A stretch of DNA of 57,070 nt. Origin: Prevotella disiens JCM 6334 = ATCC 29426. Its GTDB lineage: Bacteria > Bacteroidota > Bacteroidia > Bacteroidales > Bacteroidaceae. Shown in pieces: positions 37,474-46,171 of the stretch; within the stretch, counting starts at the first letter, position 1, and the number at the start of each line of letters is the position of its first letter. The notes beneath the pieces are model-generated. The model ran no database searches. It saw nothing but the letters and a program-made list of their open reading frames with translations, and was not told the origin of the DNA. Location: positions 1-57,070 of the forward strand of contig NZ_BAIS01000008.1 in assembly GCF_000613345.1 (NCBI RefSeq), written 5' to 3'. A program made the position numbers and the translations under genes.

Positions 37474-38940
37474 ATGTCAGAAAATAATTTGAATGTGCTA
37501 TCATCAACCATTGAAATGAAAAAGGTATGGCAGCTTTTGGCAATTGCTTTGATAACAATTGGAGTTTGGAACCTTCCTATCACGTTTTTTGGTATTGACG
37601 GCTTAACAATAGTACAACAACGCATTATTGCAATCTTTGTTTTTGCAACTTTAGCATGGCTCACTGAGTGCATTCCAGCATGGGCTACATCGCTTGCTAT
37701 CATGATGATAATGTGTGTTACCGTTTCAGAAAATTCATTTACGATATTCAAAGGTGATGGAATAGGCGAACTTTTAAAGTCGAAAGCTATCATGGCTTCG
37801 TTTGCCGACCCTATTATTATGTTGTTCTTGGCAGGTTTTATCCTTGCTATTGCAGCTTCTAAATCGGGATTAGACACGCTTTTGGCACGCAACATGATAC
37901 GTCCTTTTGGCAAGAAGAGTGAGAATGTCTTGTTGGGATTCTTATTCATCACAGGTATTTTCTCAATGTTTATTTCCAACACAGCTACGGCTGCGCTCAT
38001 GCTAACGTTCTTAGCACCAGTTTTTGCAGCTCTCCCAGCAAATGGAAAAGGACGTATCGCCTTGACCATGTCTATTCCTTTGGCTGCCAATTTGGGTGGT
38101 ATGGGTACTCCTATCGGTACGCCTCCTAATATGATTGCGCTTAAATTCTTGAACGACCCAGAAGGTTTGAACCTTGGTATTAGCTTCGGTCAATGGATGA
38201 TGATAATGACACCATTGGTTATTATCCTCCTTTTGATTTGCTGGCGTATATTGCTTTACTTCTTCCCATTCAGCAAAAAGACTATCGAACTCAACATTGA
38301 CGGTGAAGTACACAAGGGTTGGCGCATGTATATCGTGATTGCTACTTTCATTATAACCATTCTTCTTTGGATTATTCCAGAAAAAATTACAGGCATCAAT
38401 ACCAATACTGTTGCCATGATTCCAATGGGTGTATTTGCCATTACAGGCGTGATTTCGGCAAAAGACTTGCAACAAATTGATTGGAGTGTCATTTGGATGG
38501 TTGCAGGAGGTTTTGCTTTAGGTTTGGGTATGAATAGTTCTGGATTAGCCGATGTAGCCATCGAGAGTATTCCATTCGGAAATTGGAGTCCTATTATGAT
38601 TCTTATTGTGTCTGGATTGATTTGCTATTTCCTTTCCAACTTCATTTCCAACACCGCTACCGCAGCCCTTTTAATGCCAATTCTCGCAGTAGTTTGCCGT
38701 GCTATGGGCGATAAATTAGGTGTAATAGGTGGCACAAGTACCATTCTTCTTGGCGTTGCCATTGCAGCTTCTTCTGCGATGTGCTTACCTATTTCTACTC
38801 CTCCAAATGCTATTGCTTATTCAACAGGTTTGATACAACAAAAGGATATGCTCAAAACGGGACTTCTTTGTGGTCTTATCTCACTTGCATTAGGCTATGG
38901 TTTATTATTTATCGTCGGCGAATTCCACTTCTTTGGCTAA
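37474..38940 (+). CDS. Sodium-coupled dicarboxylate transporter of the DASS/SLC13 family
   Basis: This 488-residue inner-membrane symporter has about 11-12 membrane segments in two inverted halves. Each half carries the sodium-binding SNT motif: FISNTATAALMLT (about 168) and FISNTATAALLMP (about 390), and the matching GTPPNMIAL and STPPNAIAYSTG. It probably imports succinate, fumarate or malate with sodium. It is monocistronic, ending in a bidirectional terminator. Fumarate respiration and succinate output are usual in this phylum, but the preferred substrate and direction are inference. Confidence 0.92.
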   Translation: MSENNLNVLSSTIEMKKVWQLLAIALITIGVWNLPITFFGIDGLTIVQQRIIAIFVFATLAWLTECIPAWATSLAIMMIMCVTVSENSFTIFKGDGIGELLKSKAIMASFADPIIMLFLAGFILAIAASKSGLDTLLARNMIRPFGKKSENVLLGFLFITGIFSMFISNTATAALMLTFLAPVFAALPANGKGRIALTMSIPLAANLGGMGTPIGTPPNMIALKFLNDPEGLNLGISFGQWMMIMTPLVIILLLICWRILLYFFPFSKKTIELNIDGEVHKGWRMYIVIATFIITILLWIIPEKITGINTNTVAMIPMGVFAITGVISAKDLQQIDWSVIWMVAGGFALGLGMNSSGLADVAIESIPFGNWSPIMILIVSGLICYFLSNFISNTATAALLMPILAVVCRAMGDKLGVIGGTSTILLGVAIAASSAMCLPISTPPNAIAYSTGLIQQKDMLKTGLLCGLISLALGYGLLFIVGEFHFFG

Positions 38941-38994
38941 CAACTCAAATCAAAAAGTAAGTGCAAAGATAGTAAAAACCTTATGCACTTCTAT

Positions 38995-39035
38995 AAAAAG
39001 CAGACTCCTATCTTGTTCGGATAGGAGTCTTTTTA
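38995..39035. terminator. Bidirectional terminator
   Basis: AGACTCCTATC (39002-39012) and GATAGGAGTCT (39020-39030) form a perfect 11-bp stem with A and T tracts on the two sides, between converging genes. Confidence 0.88.
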
Positions 39036-39037
39036 TG

Positions 39038-39361
39038 TCAATGCAATGTTGATTTATACCTTTCTTTGATGCGTTGTTCCACGTCTTCAAGCGTGTTTTT
39101 GCTCCCCAATCGGGCTTTAATGAGTCGAAATCCCAACCAAATGATGAACATTCCAAGGATTTCTAACGCAAATTTCACAAAGGTGGACAATGCAAAACTA
39201 TTGACAAAGGTTTCGCAAATGACGAATCCCCCTATTAAAACCAAATAGTCTAACCACCCCCACGCCATATAGCTTTTGCTAATGCGCTTATATTCTTCGT
39301 CATTAGCAAGCAACTTTGCGCGGTTTTCTTGCCATAGTTTTTCAAATTCTTGTTCTGTCAT
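39038..39361 (-). CDS. Small membrane protein of unknown function
   Basis: This 107-residue protein has a charged N-terminus (about 1-35), two hydrophobic segments (about 38-55 and 65-85) and a charged C-terminus. No family was recognised. It ends two bases from a strong terminator and faces away from the two-component operon. Confidence 0.7.
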   Translation of the reverse strand: MTEQEFEKLWQENRAKLLANDEEYKRISKSYMAWGWLDYLVLIGGFVICETFVNSFALSTFVKFALEILGMFIIWLGFRLIKARLGSKNTLEDVEQRIKERYKSTLH

Positions 39362-39510
39362 TGCTTAAAAATTAGAATGTGGAATCAGCTATATTGTCAA
39401 TCAATAGCCGTTGCAAATATCGTAACAAAAATACGATAATAATCTGATATGGACGAATATTTTGAAAGAATAACGGCAAAAGAAGGTGCAAAAAAACTTT
39501 CCACAATTAC

Positions 39511-39590
39511 AAAAGTGCCTGTTTTGAACGTCAAAAGAGCCTGTTTTGAACTCCAAAAGAGCCTATTTCGCATTGCGAAACAATCGGTAT
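39511..39590. repeat. 22-bp-family intergenic repeat, site 4
   Basis: Three exact 22-base units (39511, 39533, 39555): AAAAGTGCCTGTTTTG, AAAAGAGCCTGTTTTG and AAAAGAGCCTATTTCG with linkers ending in C, then a degenerate cap GAAACAATCGG. Confidence 0.85.
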
Positions 39591-39668
39591 GGAAAAATAG
39601 CGGTATCCCTTAATGCTATATTCACAGCATTTTAACATTGTAACATTTGTGTATTAGAAAGAAATCGC

Positions 39669-39676
39669 TAATTTTG
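39669..39676 (+). promoter_or_regulatory. Promoter -7 box of the two-component operon
   Basis: TAATTTTG, 26 bases before the response-regulator ATG. Confidence 0.5.
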
Positions 39677-39702
39677 CAAAAACGTAATATTCTTTCAAAA
39701 TT

Positions 39703-40401
39703 ATGCAAGAAACCAAACATCACATTCTAATAGTTGACGACGAAGTAGACATTTGCGAAATTTTAAAGTTCAATCTTGAAACAGAAGGTTACATCGTTGA
39801 TACGGCTAACTCGGCTGAAGAAGCATTGGAACTTCAACTAACCGATTATAATCTTATCTTGTTAGACGTTATGATGGGGCAAATTTCAGGCTTCTCCATG
39901 GCGAAAAGAATGAAGGAAAATGTTGAAACAAAGCATATTCCTATCATTTTTCTTACCGCAAAAGACACTGAAAACGACACGATTACAGGGTTCAACTTAG
40001 GTGCTGACGACTATATTTCAAAGCCTTTCTCGTTGCGTGAGGTAATGTTGCGCATTCGGGCGGTACTCAATCGTACTAAAAATGTTGCTCAACCAACCGT
40101 AACGGAAGAAGAAACATTAGAGTTTGAAGGATTGGAAATCAACTTGGACAAAAAGATTGTACGCATCGATGGCGAGGAAATTGGACTCACCAAAACAGAG
40201 TTTGAACTCTTGCAACTCCTTATGGAACATAAAGGAAGAGTTTATTCACGACAAGAACTCTTAGACCGCATTTGGCCAAAAGATGTGTTAGTATTGAACA
40301 GAACGGTAGATGTGTATGTTACAAGATTAAGAAAAAAGTTAGGAAGATTTTCTACTTACATCGCAACACGCTTAGGTTACGGCTATTATTTCAAGAATTA
40401 A
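39703..40401 (+). CDS. OmpR/PhoB-family response regulator
   Basis: This 232-residue cytoplasmic transcription factor has a receiver domain (about 5-125) with the acidic pocket VDDE, the phosphorylated Asp in LILLDVMMG (about 56) and the Lys in SKPFS (about 107). A winged-helix DNA-binding domain (about 140-232) contains LTKTEFELLQLL and RTVDVYVTRLRKKL. It is the first gene of a two-gene operon with the histidine kinase 13 bases downstream. The proximity of a PiT phosphate transporter makes a PhoB-like role possible, but they are on opposite strands. Confidence 0.93.
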   Translation: MQETKHHILIVDDEVDICEILKFNLETEGYIVDTANSAEEALELQLTDYNLILLDVMMGQISGFSMAKRMKENVETKHIPIIFLTAKDTENDTITGFNLGADDYISKPFSLREVMLRIRAVLNRTKNVAQPTVTEEETLEFEGLEINLDKKIVRIDGEEIGLTKTEFELLQLLMEHKGRVYSRQELLDRIWPKDVLVLNRTVDVYVTRLRKKLGRFSTYIATRLGYGYYFKN

Positions 40402-40414
40402 AAACTTCAGTTCC

Positions 40415-41821
40415 ATGCGTAAATTAAGTATCGGACATAAGCTCTACTTCAGCATTATGGCAGTCTTTCTAACTTACTCTGTGGCATTTATCATTTTCCA
40501 ACAGAACCGTGAAAAGCAGTACAAAATAGATACGTTAGAGCTAAAGTTGCAGATGTTTAACCAACAAATGGCTGAAAATCTTGAAGACCACCCTTTTAAT
40601 GAAGCGGAAATAAGCAAATATATAGCACAACATTACAAAAATGATTTGCGTATCACACTGATACAAGCCAATGGGAAAGTCTTTTACGATAACAAAAAGA
40701 AAGACTACAACCAGATGAGCAACCATAATAACCGAGAGGAAATAATGTTGGCTCGAAAAAACGGCAAAGGTTCGGTGGTAGATAGAAAGAGTAAAACGCT
40801 CCATACTCTCTACTTTTATTCAGCAACCTACTTCCCTAAACAACAAATATTTGTGCGTTCGTCAGTGCCTTACACTGAAAGTTTGGCTAATTCGCTACGT
40901 TATGACCAACATTATATTTGGGTATCGCTCTTAGGATTGGCACTGCTCACCATTATTATCTACCGCTTCATGAGCCGATTAGATAATAATATTCACAAAT
41001 TAAAAACCTTTGCATGGCGTGCCGACCATAATAAAAGTTTAGAAATAGAGGATTTGGCAACGTTTCCTGACGATGAATTAGGCGAAATAGCCGAACGTAT
41101 TATCAAGATTTATAAACGTTTGGAAACGACAAGAAAGCAGCAAGATATTTTAAAACGACAACTAACGCAGAATATTGCACACGAATTGAAGACACCTGTT
41201 GCATCGATTCAAGGCTACTTAGAAACCATATTAAACAATCCAAATGTAAAAGAAGAGGACAAATTGATGTTCTTACAAAGGTCGTATTCGCAGACAGAAC
41301 GACTCACTTCCCTACTCCGCGACATCTCAACCCTTAACCGTATGGACGACGGAGCGCAGATGTTGGAAAAAGAAGAAGTGGATATCAATGCTTTGGTGCG
41401 TAACATTGAAGCCGAAACGGCACACGAAATAGAGCAACACGGCATGGCTTTCATCAACCATTTGCCTGAAGGAATAAAGATAAAAGGCGTTAGGTCGCTC
41501 CTTTATAGTATCTTCCGCAACCTTACAGATAATGCCATTGCCTACGCAGGCGACAACACTACGATAACGCTTTCTGCACAAAAGGAAAACAATTGTTATC
41601 GGTTTGAATTTGCCGATAACGGAATTGGTGTAAGCATTGAGCATAGACCACGCCTATTTGAACGCTTCTACCGAATTGACAAAGGCAGAAGTAGAAAAAT
41701 GGGAGGCACAGGTTTGGGTTTAGCCATCGTGAAAAATTCGGTCATACACCATAATGGTACGATAGAAGTTACTGCCAACGCCCCACAAGGATTGAAATTT
41801 ATCTTCACATTGGCAGAATAA
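40415..41821 (+). CDS. Sensor histidine kinase
   Basis: This 468-residue inner-membrane kinase is the partner of the preceding response regulator. Transmembrane helix 1 (about 10-27), a periplasmic sensor of about 140 residues and helix 2 (about 168-185) are followed by a HAMP-like linker, the phospho-acceptor His in QNIAHELKTPVASIQGYL (about 255), and the ATPase domain with NLTDNAIAYAG (N box), ADNGIGV and GTGLGLAIVKN (G boxes). All motifs are intact. The signal it senses cannot be read from the sequence. Confidence 0.93.
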   Translation: MRKLSIGHKLYFSIMAVFLTYSVAFIIFQQNREKQYKIDTLELKLQMFNQQMAENLEDHPFNEAEISKYIAQHYKNDLRITLIQANGKVFYDNKKKDYNQMSNHNNREEIMLARKNGKGSVVDRKSKTLHTLYFYSATYFPKQQIFVRSSVPYTESLANSLRYDQHYIWVSLLGLALLTIIIYRFMSRLDNNIHKLKTFAWRADHNKSLEIEDLATFPDDELGEIAERIIKIYKRLETTRKQQDILKRQLTQNIAHELKTPVASIQGYLETILNNPNVKEEDKLMFLQRSYSQTERLTSLLRDISTLNRMDDGAQMLEKEEVDINALVRNIEAETAHEIEQHGMAFINHLPEGIKIKGVRSLLYSIFRNLTDNAIAYAGDNTTITLSAQKENNCYRFEFADNGIGVSIEHRPRLFERFYRIDKGRSRKMGGTGLGLAIVKNSVIHHNGTIEVTANAPQGLKFIFTLAE

Positions 41822-41898
41822 TCTTACCATAAAACACACCCTTTGACAAACTAAAACATCAGGCATGCTGCCCAAATAGCAATGCCAAAATAACAAAA

Positions 41899-41940
41899 CC
41901 CATAGCAATAACCGTTCGAAAGCAACAGTTTTGCTATGGG
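41899..41940. terminator. Hairpin after the histidine kinase
   Basis: CCCATAGCAA (41899-41908) and TTGCTATGGG (41931-41940) form a perfect 10-bp stem with a 22-base loop. It is in the 270-bp gap between converging genes, and the T tract is short. A second imperfect stem involving TAGGGA and TCCCTA lies at about 42010-42040. Confidence 0.6.
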
Positions 41941-42091
41941 TCTTATATTGTTGAGCGGTTCCCACCATAAGTATTGCTACGCTGCAACACCTCTTGTGGC
42001 AGTGTTTCCGTAGGGACACTGGAGTTTCCCTACAAGGAAACAATATGAAAGAAGTAATCCTCGCTTGGTATTTACCCCATTGTAAGAAAGA

Positions 42092-44338
42092 TTACTGCAC
42101 CGTAAACTTCTTGGCAGCACGCAATTGATGACGCATATTGCTCAAGAATTGTTGTGTTTCTTGCAATAAATTAAGGTAAACTACCGACACTTGAAAATCA
42201 GCATTACCATGCGCACGCTGCATACGGTCGATATGACGCTTACGCATCACCGAAAGCGTTCCTTTTAATTGGGCAGCATCGGACAGCACATCACGATAAG
42301 TATCGTAGCGACCAGTAGAAATCAATGCTTCAGAACGTTTCATCAACTCATTAACTTGACCTTGAACAGGGCGGAACTCTTCTAATAATTCATGAGGAAG
42401 TGGGTTGAAACCATTGCTAATATGCTCTAATATGGGTTCCAACATACGTCCCAAACAATAAATAAATTGCTTGTTGCTATTCGCTCCAACGTGTAACCAA
42501 GTGTTTCTTTCAATCGCTGTATCAACGGGACAATGCTTCAACGCTATCACTTCTTGCTTACTAAATTTCTTCAATATACGTGCCTCCATTTGTAATTCCT
42601 TTGCACTCTTCTTCAAAGATCGCAAATTCTCATCGGCAAAGCTATCAACAATCACGTTGAACTGCTCTAAAGAAAAGTGGCAAACAAACGATTGTGTGCG
42701 TGATACTTGTCGTTGCAACATATCCCAAACCAACTCTGGGTCTCGAGTACGCATCATTAAGCGGAAAGTAGAGTCGCTCCCCTCTGCCAACATCTTCTTT
42801 TTATACTTACGATTGGAGTCAATTAATAGGAAAACAACCAATGCCATGAAACCCATTTGTGCCAAAATGCCACCATAAAACATGATTAAACAAACAACAC
42901 CAGAGAGGAGAAAAGCAGCACCAGCAGTAATAAACCAACCACCAATGACCGACAAAACACCTGTAACACGGAACACTGCGCTCTCTCTTCCCCATGCTCT
43001 ATCGGCTAAACTCGAACCCATTGCCACCATGAACGTAACGTAAGTAGTAGATAAAGGCAACTTCAAATTAGTACCAATGGTTATCAACATGGAAGCAAGA
43101 ACTAAATTAACTGCTGCACGAACCACATCGAAAGCGACATCAGTAGGAGCATCTTGGGCTTTTTCTTTAAAGCGTGAATCTATCCAATTGACTATTCGAG
43201 CTGGAATAAGCCCCGACAACGAACTATTAGTTGTTTGAGATAGACGAACAATGGCACGTGCTGCACGTGAACTACCAAACATTTCGTCGCCTTCATCTTG
43301 CCGACTTAAATCGACACTTGTCTTGATAACGTTCTGCGCTTTCTTCGATGTTGCCATGGCAATAATCATAATGATACCTGCACTCAATAGCCAAATTGGC
43401 GTAGTAGAGGCACTTTCCATTAATGAAGTCATCATAAATCCCGAAGCAGCAACACCATTTCCGTTGGTAGCAAAGTCTTTATAAGTATCTAAACCTGCCA
43501 ATGGCACACCAATAAAGTTTACTAAATCATTGCCAGCAAAGGCCATTGCAAGCGCAAAAGTACCCATGAGAACAACAAATTTGAAAATGTTTACACGCAA
43601 CAAATAAAGCACTTCCATAACCAAAGTGGAAACGATGAATGTTCCGAATAGTAAACTTTTTATATTGACATCGATAAATTCACGAATATTATCAGGCAGA
43701 TACGGACTTTTTCCCAATCCTTTCATAAAGATAAAATAGGATAAAGCCGTAAAGGCAATGCCCCCAAACAGGGCAATAGAGTAGCGAGAATGCAGCTTAT
43801 AATTAAAGGTAAAAATGATGCGAGAAAGCCACATCACAATGACACCGAAGACAAAAGCAATCGCCACCGATACGAAAATGGCAATAATAACCTTCAAGGC
43901 TTGCTCGGTATTCATCAGGTTTGAGAACGTTGCATTGTCATCATGCAACAGTTTTACACACGCTATCACAAATGTTCCACCCAAAAGTTCGAAGACCAAA
44001 GATACGGTTGTACTCGTCGGCATGCCCAGCGTATTGAATATATCAAGGATAATTACGTCAGTAACCATTACTGCAAGGAAGATTGTTATCACCTCTTCAA
44101 AAGAATATTGACTCGGAGTCATGATGCCATGACGGGCTACGTCCATCATTCCAGACGACATTACTGCCCCCAAAATAACTCCTACTGAAGCGATAATAAC
44201 TATAGTTTTATAGTTAGCTACACGCGCTCCAACTGCTGATTGCAAAAAGTTTACCGCATCGTTACTTACGCCTACAAACAAATCGAAGACGGCTAAGCAA
44301 AGCAGAAAGACAACGATACAAAGATACATTATTTCCAT
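42092..44338 (-). CDS. PiT-family inorganic phosphate transporter with PhoU-like tail
   Basis: This 748-residue transporter is larger than classical PitA. The duplicated family signature is present as VGVSNDAVNFLQSAVG (about 23-38) and, in the second half of the first domain, AGNDLVNFIGVPLAG. About ten to twelve membrane segments run to about residue 500. The last 240 residues are soluble and helical and resemble a PhoU/DUF47-like regulatory domain. It probably imports phosphate with cations. It is monocistronic; TACCTTTG lies just upstream. Confidence 0.88.
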   Translation of the reverse strand: MEIMYLCIVVFLLCLAVFDLFVGVSNDAVNFLQSAVGARVANYKTIVIIASVGVILGAVMSSGMMDVARHGIMTPSQYSFEEVITIFLAVMVTDVIILDIFNTLGMPTSTTVSLVFELLGGTFVIACVKLLHDDNATFSNLMNTEQALKVIIAIFVSVAIAFVFGVIVMWLSRIIFTFNYKLHSRYSIALFGGIAFTALSYFIFMKGLGKSPYLPDNIREFIDVNIKSLLFGTFIVSTLVMEVLYLLRVNIFKFVVLMGTFALAMAFAGNDLVNFIGVPLAGLDTYKDFATNGNGVAASGFMMTSLMESASTTPIWLLSAGIIMIIAMATSKKAQNVIKTSVDLSRQDEGDEMFGSSRAARAIVRLSQTTNSSLSGLIPARIVNWIDSRFKEKAQDAPTDVAFDVVRAAVNLVLASMLITIGTNLKLPLSTTYVTFMVAMGSSLADRAWGRESAVFRVTGVLSVIGGWFITAGAAFLLSGVVCLIMFYGGILAQMGFMALVVFLLIDSNRKYKKKMLAEGSDSTFRLMMRTRDPELVWDMLQRQVSRTQSFVCHFSLEQFNVIVDSFADENLRSLKKSAKELQMEARILKKFSKQEVIALKHCPVDTAIERNTWLHVGANSNKQFIYCLGRMLEPILEHISNGFNPLPHELLEEFRPVQGQVNELMKRSEALISTGRYDTYRDVLSDAAQLKGTLSVMRKRHIDRMQRAHGNADFQVSVVYLNLLQETQQFLSNMRHQLRAAKKFTVQ

Positions 44339-44363
44339 TTTACGAATTAATTTTTAGTGCTTG

Positions 44364-44371
44364 CAAAGGTA
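44364..44371 (-). promoter_or_regulatory. Promoter -7 box of the phosphate transporter
   Basis: TACCTTTG on the minus strand, 25 bases ahead of the ATG. Confidence 0.5.
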
Positions 44372-44439
44372 TTACGACTATATTACAAGCAAATTACAGC
44401 TATATTACGATTTGGTTACAATCGTTTAAGTGGGCGCAA

Positions 44440-44480
44440 AAAGTAACCTCCAACCGCTTTTTATTGCGATTGGAGGTTCA
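44440..44480 (-). terminator. Terminator of the OmpA lipoprotein gene
   Basis: AACCTCCAACCGC (44445-44457) and GCGATTGGAGGTT (44466-44478) form a 13-bp stem with one mismatched pair, followed in the minus direction by ACTTTTTGC. Confidence 0.8.
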
Positions 44481-44513
44481 CTTTTATCTATGTTTTAACT
44501 ATTTTGCTATGCT

Positions 44514-45374
44514 TTATTTTGCATCTTCGGTTTCTGGTGCTTTACCAATAAGCTCCATGAATTGGTCGAGCTTAGGAGTAATGATAATTTGTGTACGGCG
44601 ATTGCGTTGCTTTCCAAGTTCTGTGTCGTTGGTAGCAAGCGGATTGTATTCGCCACGACCACCAGCTGTCAAACGCTTAGGGTCTACACCGAAACGAGTT
44701 TGCAAGTATTGTACCACTGAAGAAGCACGCAAACAAGAGAGGTCCCAATTGTTTCTAATGTTCTTCATGCGTTCGCTTTGTGCATTAACAGGCACGTTGT
44801 CGGTGTTACCTTCAATGAGAACATCGTAATCGCTGTAGTCTGTAATGATTTTAGCAATCTTGCTCAATGTTTCTTCTGCACGGTCGCTGATTTCGTATGA
44901 GCCACTCTTGTAAAGCATATTGTCGGCTAACGAGATGTAAACCACGCCCTTCAACACTTGAACATCAACCTCTTTGAGTTCTTCTTTGCTAAGGCTACGA
45001 GTCAAATTATTAGAGAGAACCAAGTTGAGCGAGTCGCTCTTGCTCTTTACCTCTACCAAGTGGCGAATGTATTGATTGCTTTCGTTGATTTGGTCTACCA
45101 ACTTTGAGATGTTGATATTGGTTGAATTTGTGTTTGATAAACTCTTATCCAAACTGCCTTGCAATGCTTGTGCGCTTGCTTTGGCTTGTGCCAATTGGTC
45201 TTCAAGGCTCTTAATGCGTGCATTGTTTGCAGCGATTGTTTCTTTAGCATTTTGGTATTCGCTATTCAAACGGCGGTTGTCGCTTTGACAATTCTCTAAA
45301 TCTTTCTTGCTGGCACAACCTGAAATAAGGAATGCACCTGTAAGTAAGGCTACAATTAAAAGATTCTTTTTCAT
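44514..45374 (-). CDS. OmpA-family outer-membrane lipoprotein
   Basis: This 286-residue envelope protein has a lipoprotein signal with lipobox LISGC (Cys20), a coiled coil (about 25-125, rich in Gln, Asn, Ala) and a C-terminal OmpA domain (about 150-270). The latter contains the peptidoglycan-binding motif IEGNTDNVPVN, with the LSCLRASSVVQYL and RLTAGGRGEYNP segments. It anchors the outer membrane to the cell wall. It is monocistronic, with a leader of about 105 nucleotides that contains the 9-bp-family repeat site D. Confidence 0.92.
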   Translation of the reverse strand: MKKNLLIVALLTGAFLISGCASKKDLENCQSDNRRLNSEYQNAKETIAANNARIKSLEDQLAQAKASAQALQGSLDKSLSNTNSTNINISKLVDQINESNQYIRHLVEVKSKSDSLNLVLSNNLTRSLSKEELKEVDVQVLKGVVYISLADNMLYKSGSYEISDRAEETLSKIAKIITDYSDYDVLIEGNTDNVPVNAQSERMKNIRNNWDLSCLRASSVVQYLQTRFGVDPKRLTAGGRGEYNPLATNDTELGKQRNRRTQIIITPKLDQFMELIGKAPETEDAK

Positions 45375-45436
45375 ATCAATTGATTTTTTGGGTTATACTT
45401 ATTGTTCTTGATTTTTATTTTTAGGTTTGCTTTTGT

Positions 45437-45470
45437 CGGACAAGGCGGACGAATCTGTCAGGTCAGACTT
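45437..45470. repeat. 9-bp GAC-phased intergenic repeat, site D
   Basis: GAC or a one-base variant occurs at 45439, 45448, 45457 (GTC) and 45466. The array is inside the presumed leader of the OmpA lipoprotein mRNA. Confidence 0.6.
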
Positions 45471-45484
45471 GGCTATATTTATGC

Positions 45485-45492
45485 AAAGATAT
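45485..45492 (-). promoter_or_regulatory. Promoter -7 box of the OmpA lipoprotein gene
   Basis: TATCTTTG on the minus strand, about 110 bases ahead of the ATG. Confidence 0.45.
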
Positions 45493-45557
45493 GATTATGA
45501 CGCAAGAAAACGATAAAAGTAAAAAAGCTTTATAGTATTTTAAGTGAGTTTAAGCAT

Positions 45558-45962
45558 TTATTCTATGGGTTCTATCTTAGGTGTTTTCACGTCAGGGGTG
45601 GTTGTTGTGTTAGGTTGCGCCTCCTCTTTTGGTGTTGGTGGCGGTGTACTTGGCACAACGATAGGCTCTGGTTCGGGTACATTTTCTATGTTGATTTTTT
45701 CTGTTTCCGTTTCAACATAGTCCACCTTTTTGTTTTCTTTCACTTCAACATCTTTAGCTTCTTCTTTTGTCAGCACAGGTATTTTCGAAGTCGTATCAAT
45801 ACCAATTACCGCTCCCGACATATCTACTTCGTATTTACGAGGGGGCGCCATATCTCTTGTTGCCATCAAAATTGATAGCAAAATTGAGCCTCCGAAAAGC
45901 ACAATTGCACAAACTGCAACAGGCTTTGTGTAGGTTGGTTTTTTGTTTCCTTGTGAACTCAT
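45558..45962 (-). CDS. Single-pass protein with proline-rich tail, TonB-N-like
   Basis: This 134-residue protein has a short basic N-terminus, one transmembrane helix (about 15-33, AVCAIVLFGGSILLSILMA), an acidic middle and a Pro/Glu/Thr-rich end (EPEPIVVPSTPPPTPKEE). The helix-plus-proline layout recalls the first part of TonB, but the globular TonB C-terminal domain is missing and the frame ends cleanly. No family was recognised. It lies between the OmpA lipoprotein and a periplasmic thioredoxin, both on the same strand, with its own TAATTTTG box. Confidence 0.72.
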   Translation of the reverse strand: MSSQGNKKPTYTKPVAVCAIVLFGGSILLSILMATRDMAPPRKYEVDMSGAVIGIDTTSKIPVLTKEEAKDVEVKENKKVDYVETETEKINIENVPEPEPIVVPSTPPPTPKEEAQPNTTTTPDVKTPKIEPIE

Positions 45963-46011
45963 AATTCGTTATTGCCTGACGAAAGCGTAAGCTATATCGT
46001 TTCCGTTGGTA

Positions 46012-46019
46012 CAAAATTA
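46012..46019 (-). promoter_or_regulatory. Promoter -7 box of the TonB-N-like gene
   Basis: TAATTTTG on the minus strand, 49 bases ahead of the ATG. Confidence 0.4.
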
Positions 46020-46096
46020 AATAAAAGATTCAAAACCACCAAAGATTTATCAGAAAAGTGCCATTGCCTTATCTGCCACATTGTTGTTTTAAAATC

Positions 46097-46160
46097 AAAA
46101 GAGCCTATTTTGGAGTTCAAAATAGGCTCTTTTGCATCGCAAAACAATAGGTTTTGAATT
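46097..46160. repeat. 22-bp-family intergenic repeat, site 5
   Basis: Two neighbouring units have opposite cores, AAAAGAGCCTATTTTG and AAAATAGGCTCTTTTG, forming a perfect 17-bp inverted repeat with a 5-base loop. A cap AAAACAATAGGTTTTG follows at 46141. It sits just past the stop of the thioredoxin gene and could also act as its terminator. Confidence 0.85.
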
Positions 46161-46171
46161 TTATCCCTTTC

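Larger units (their letters stand above)
39362..39702. other. Divergent intergenic region before the two-component operon
   Basis: This 341-bp region contains repeat site 4 of the 22-bp family (39511-39590) and the response-regulator promoter box (39669-39676). Nothing else is recognised. Confidence 0.6.

Noticed and set aside
37458..38090. 210-codon minus-strand frame over the dicarboxylate transporter start
   Set aside because: Antisense shadow of a membrane protein gene; the plus-strand frame has both SNT motifs.
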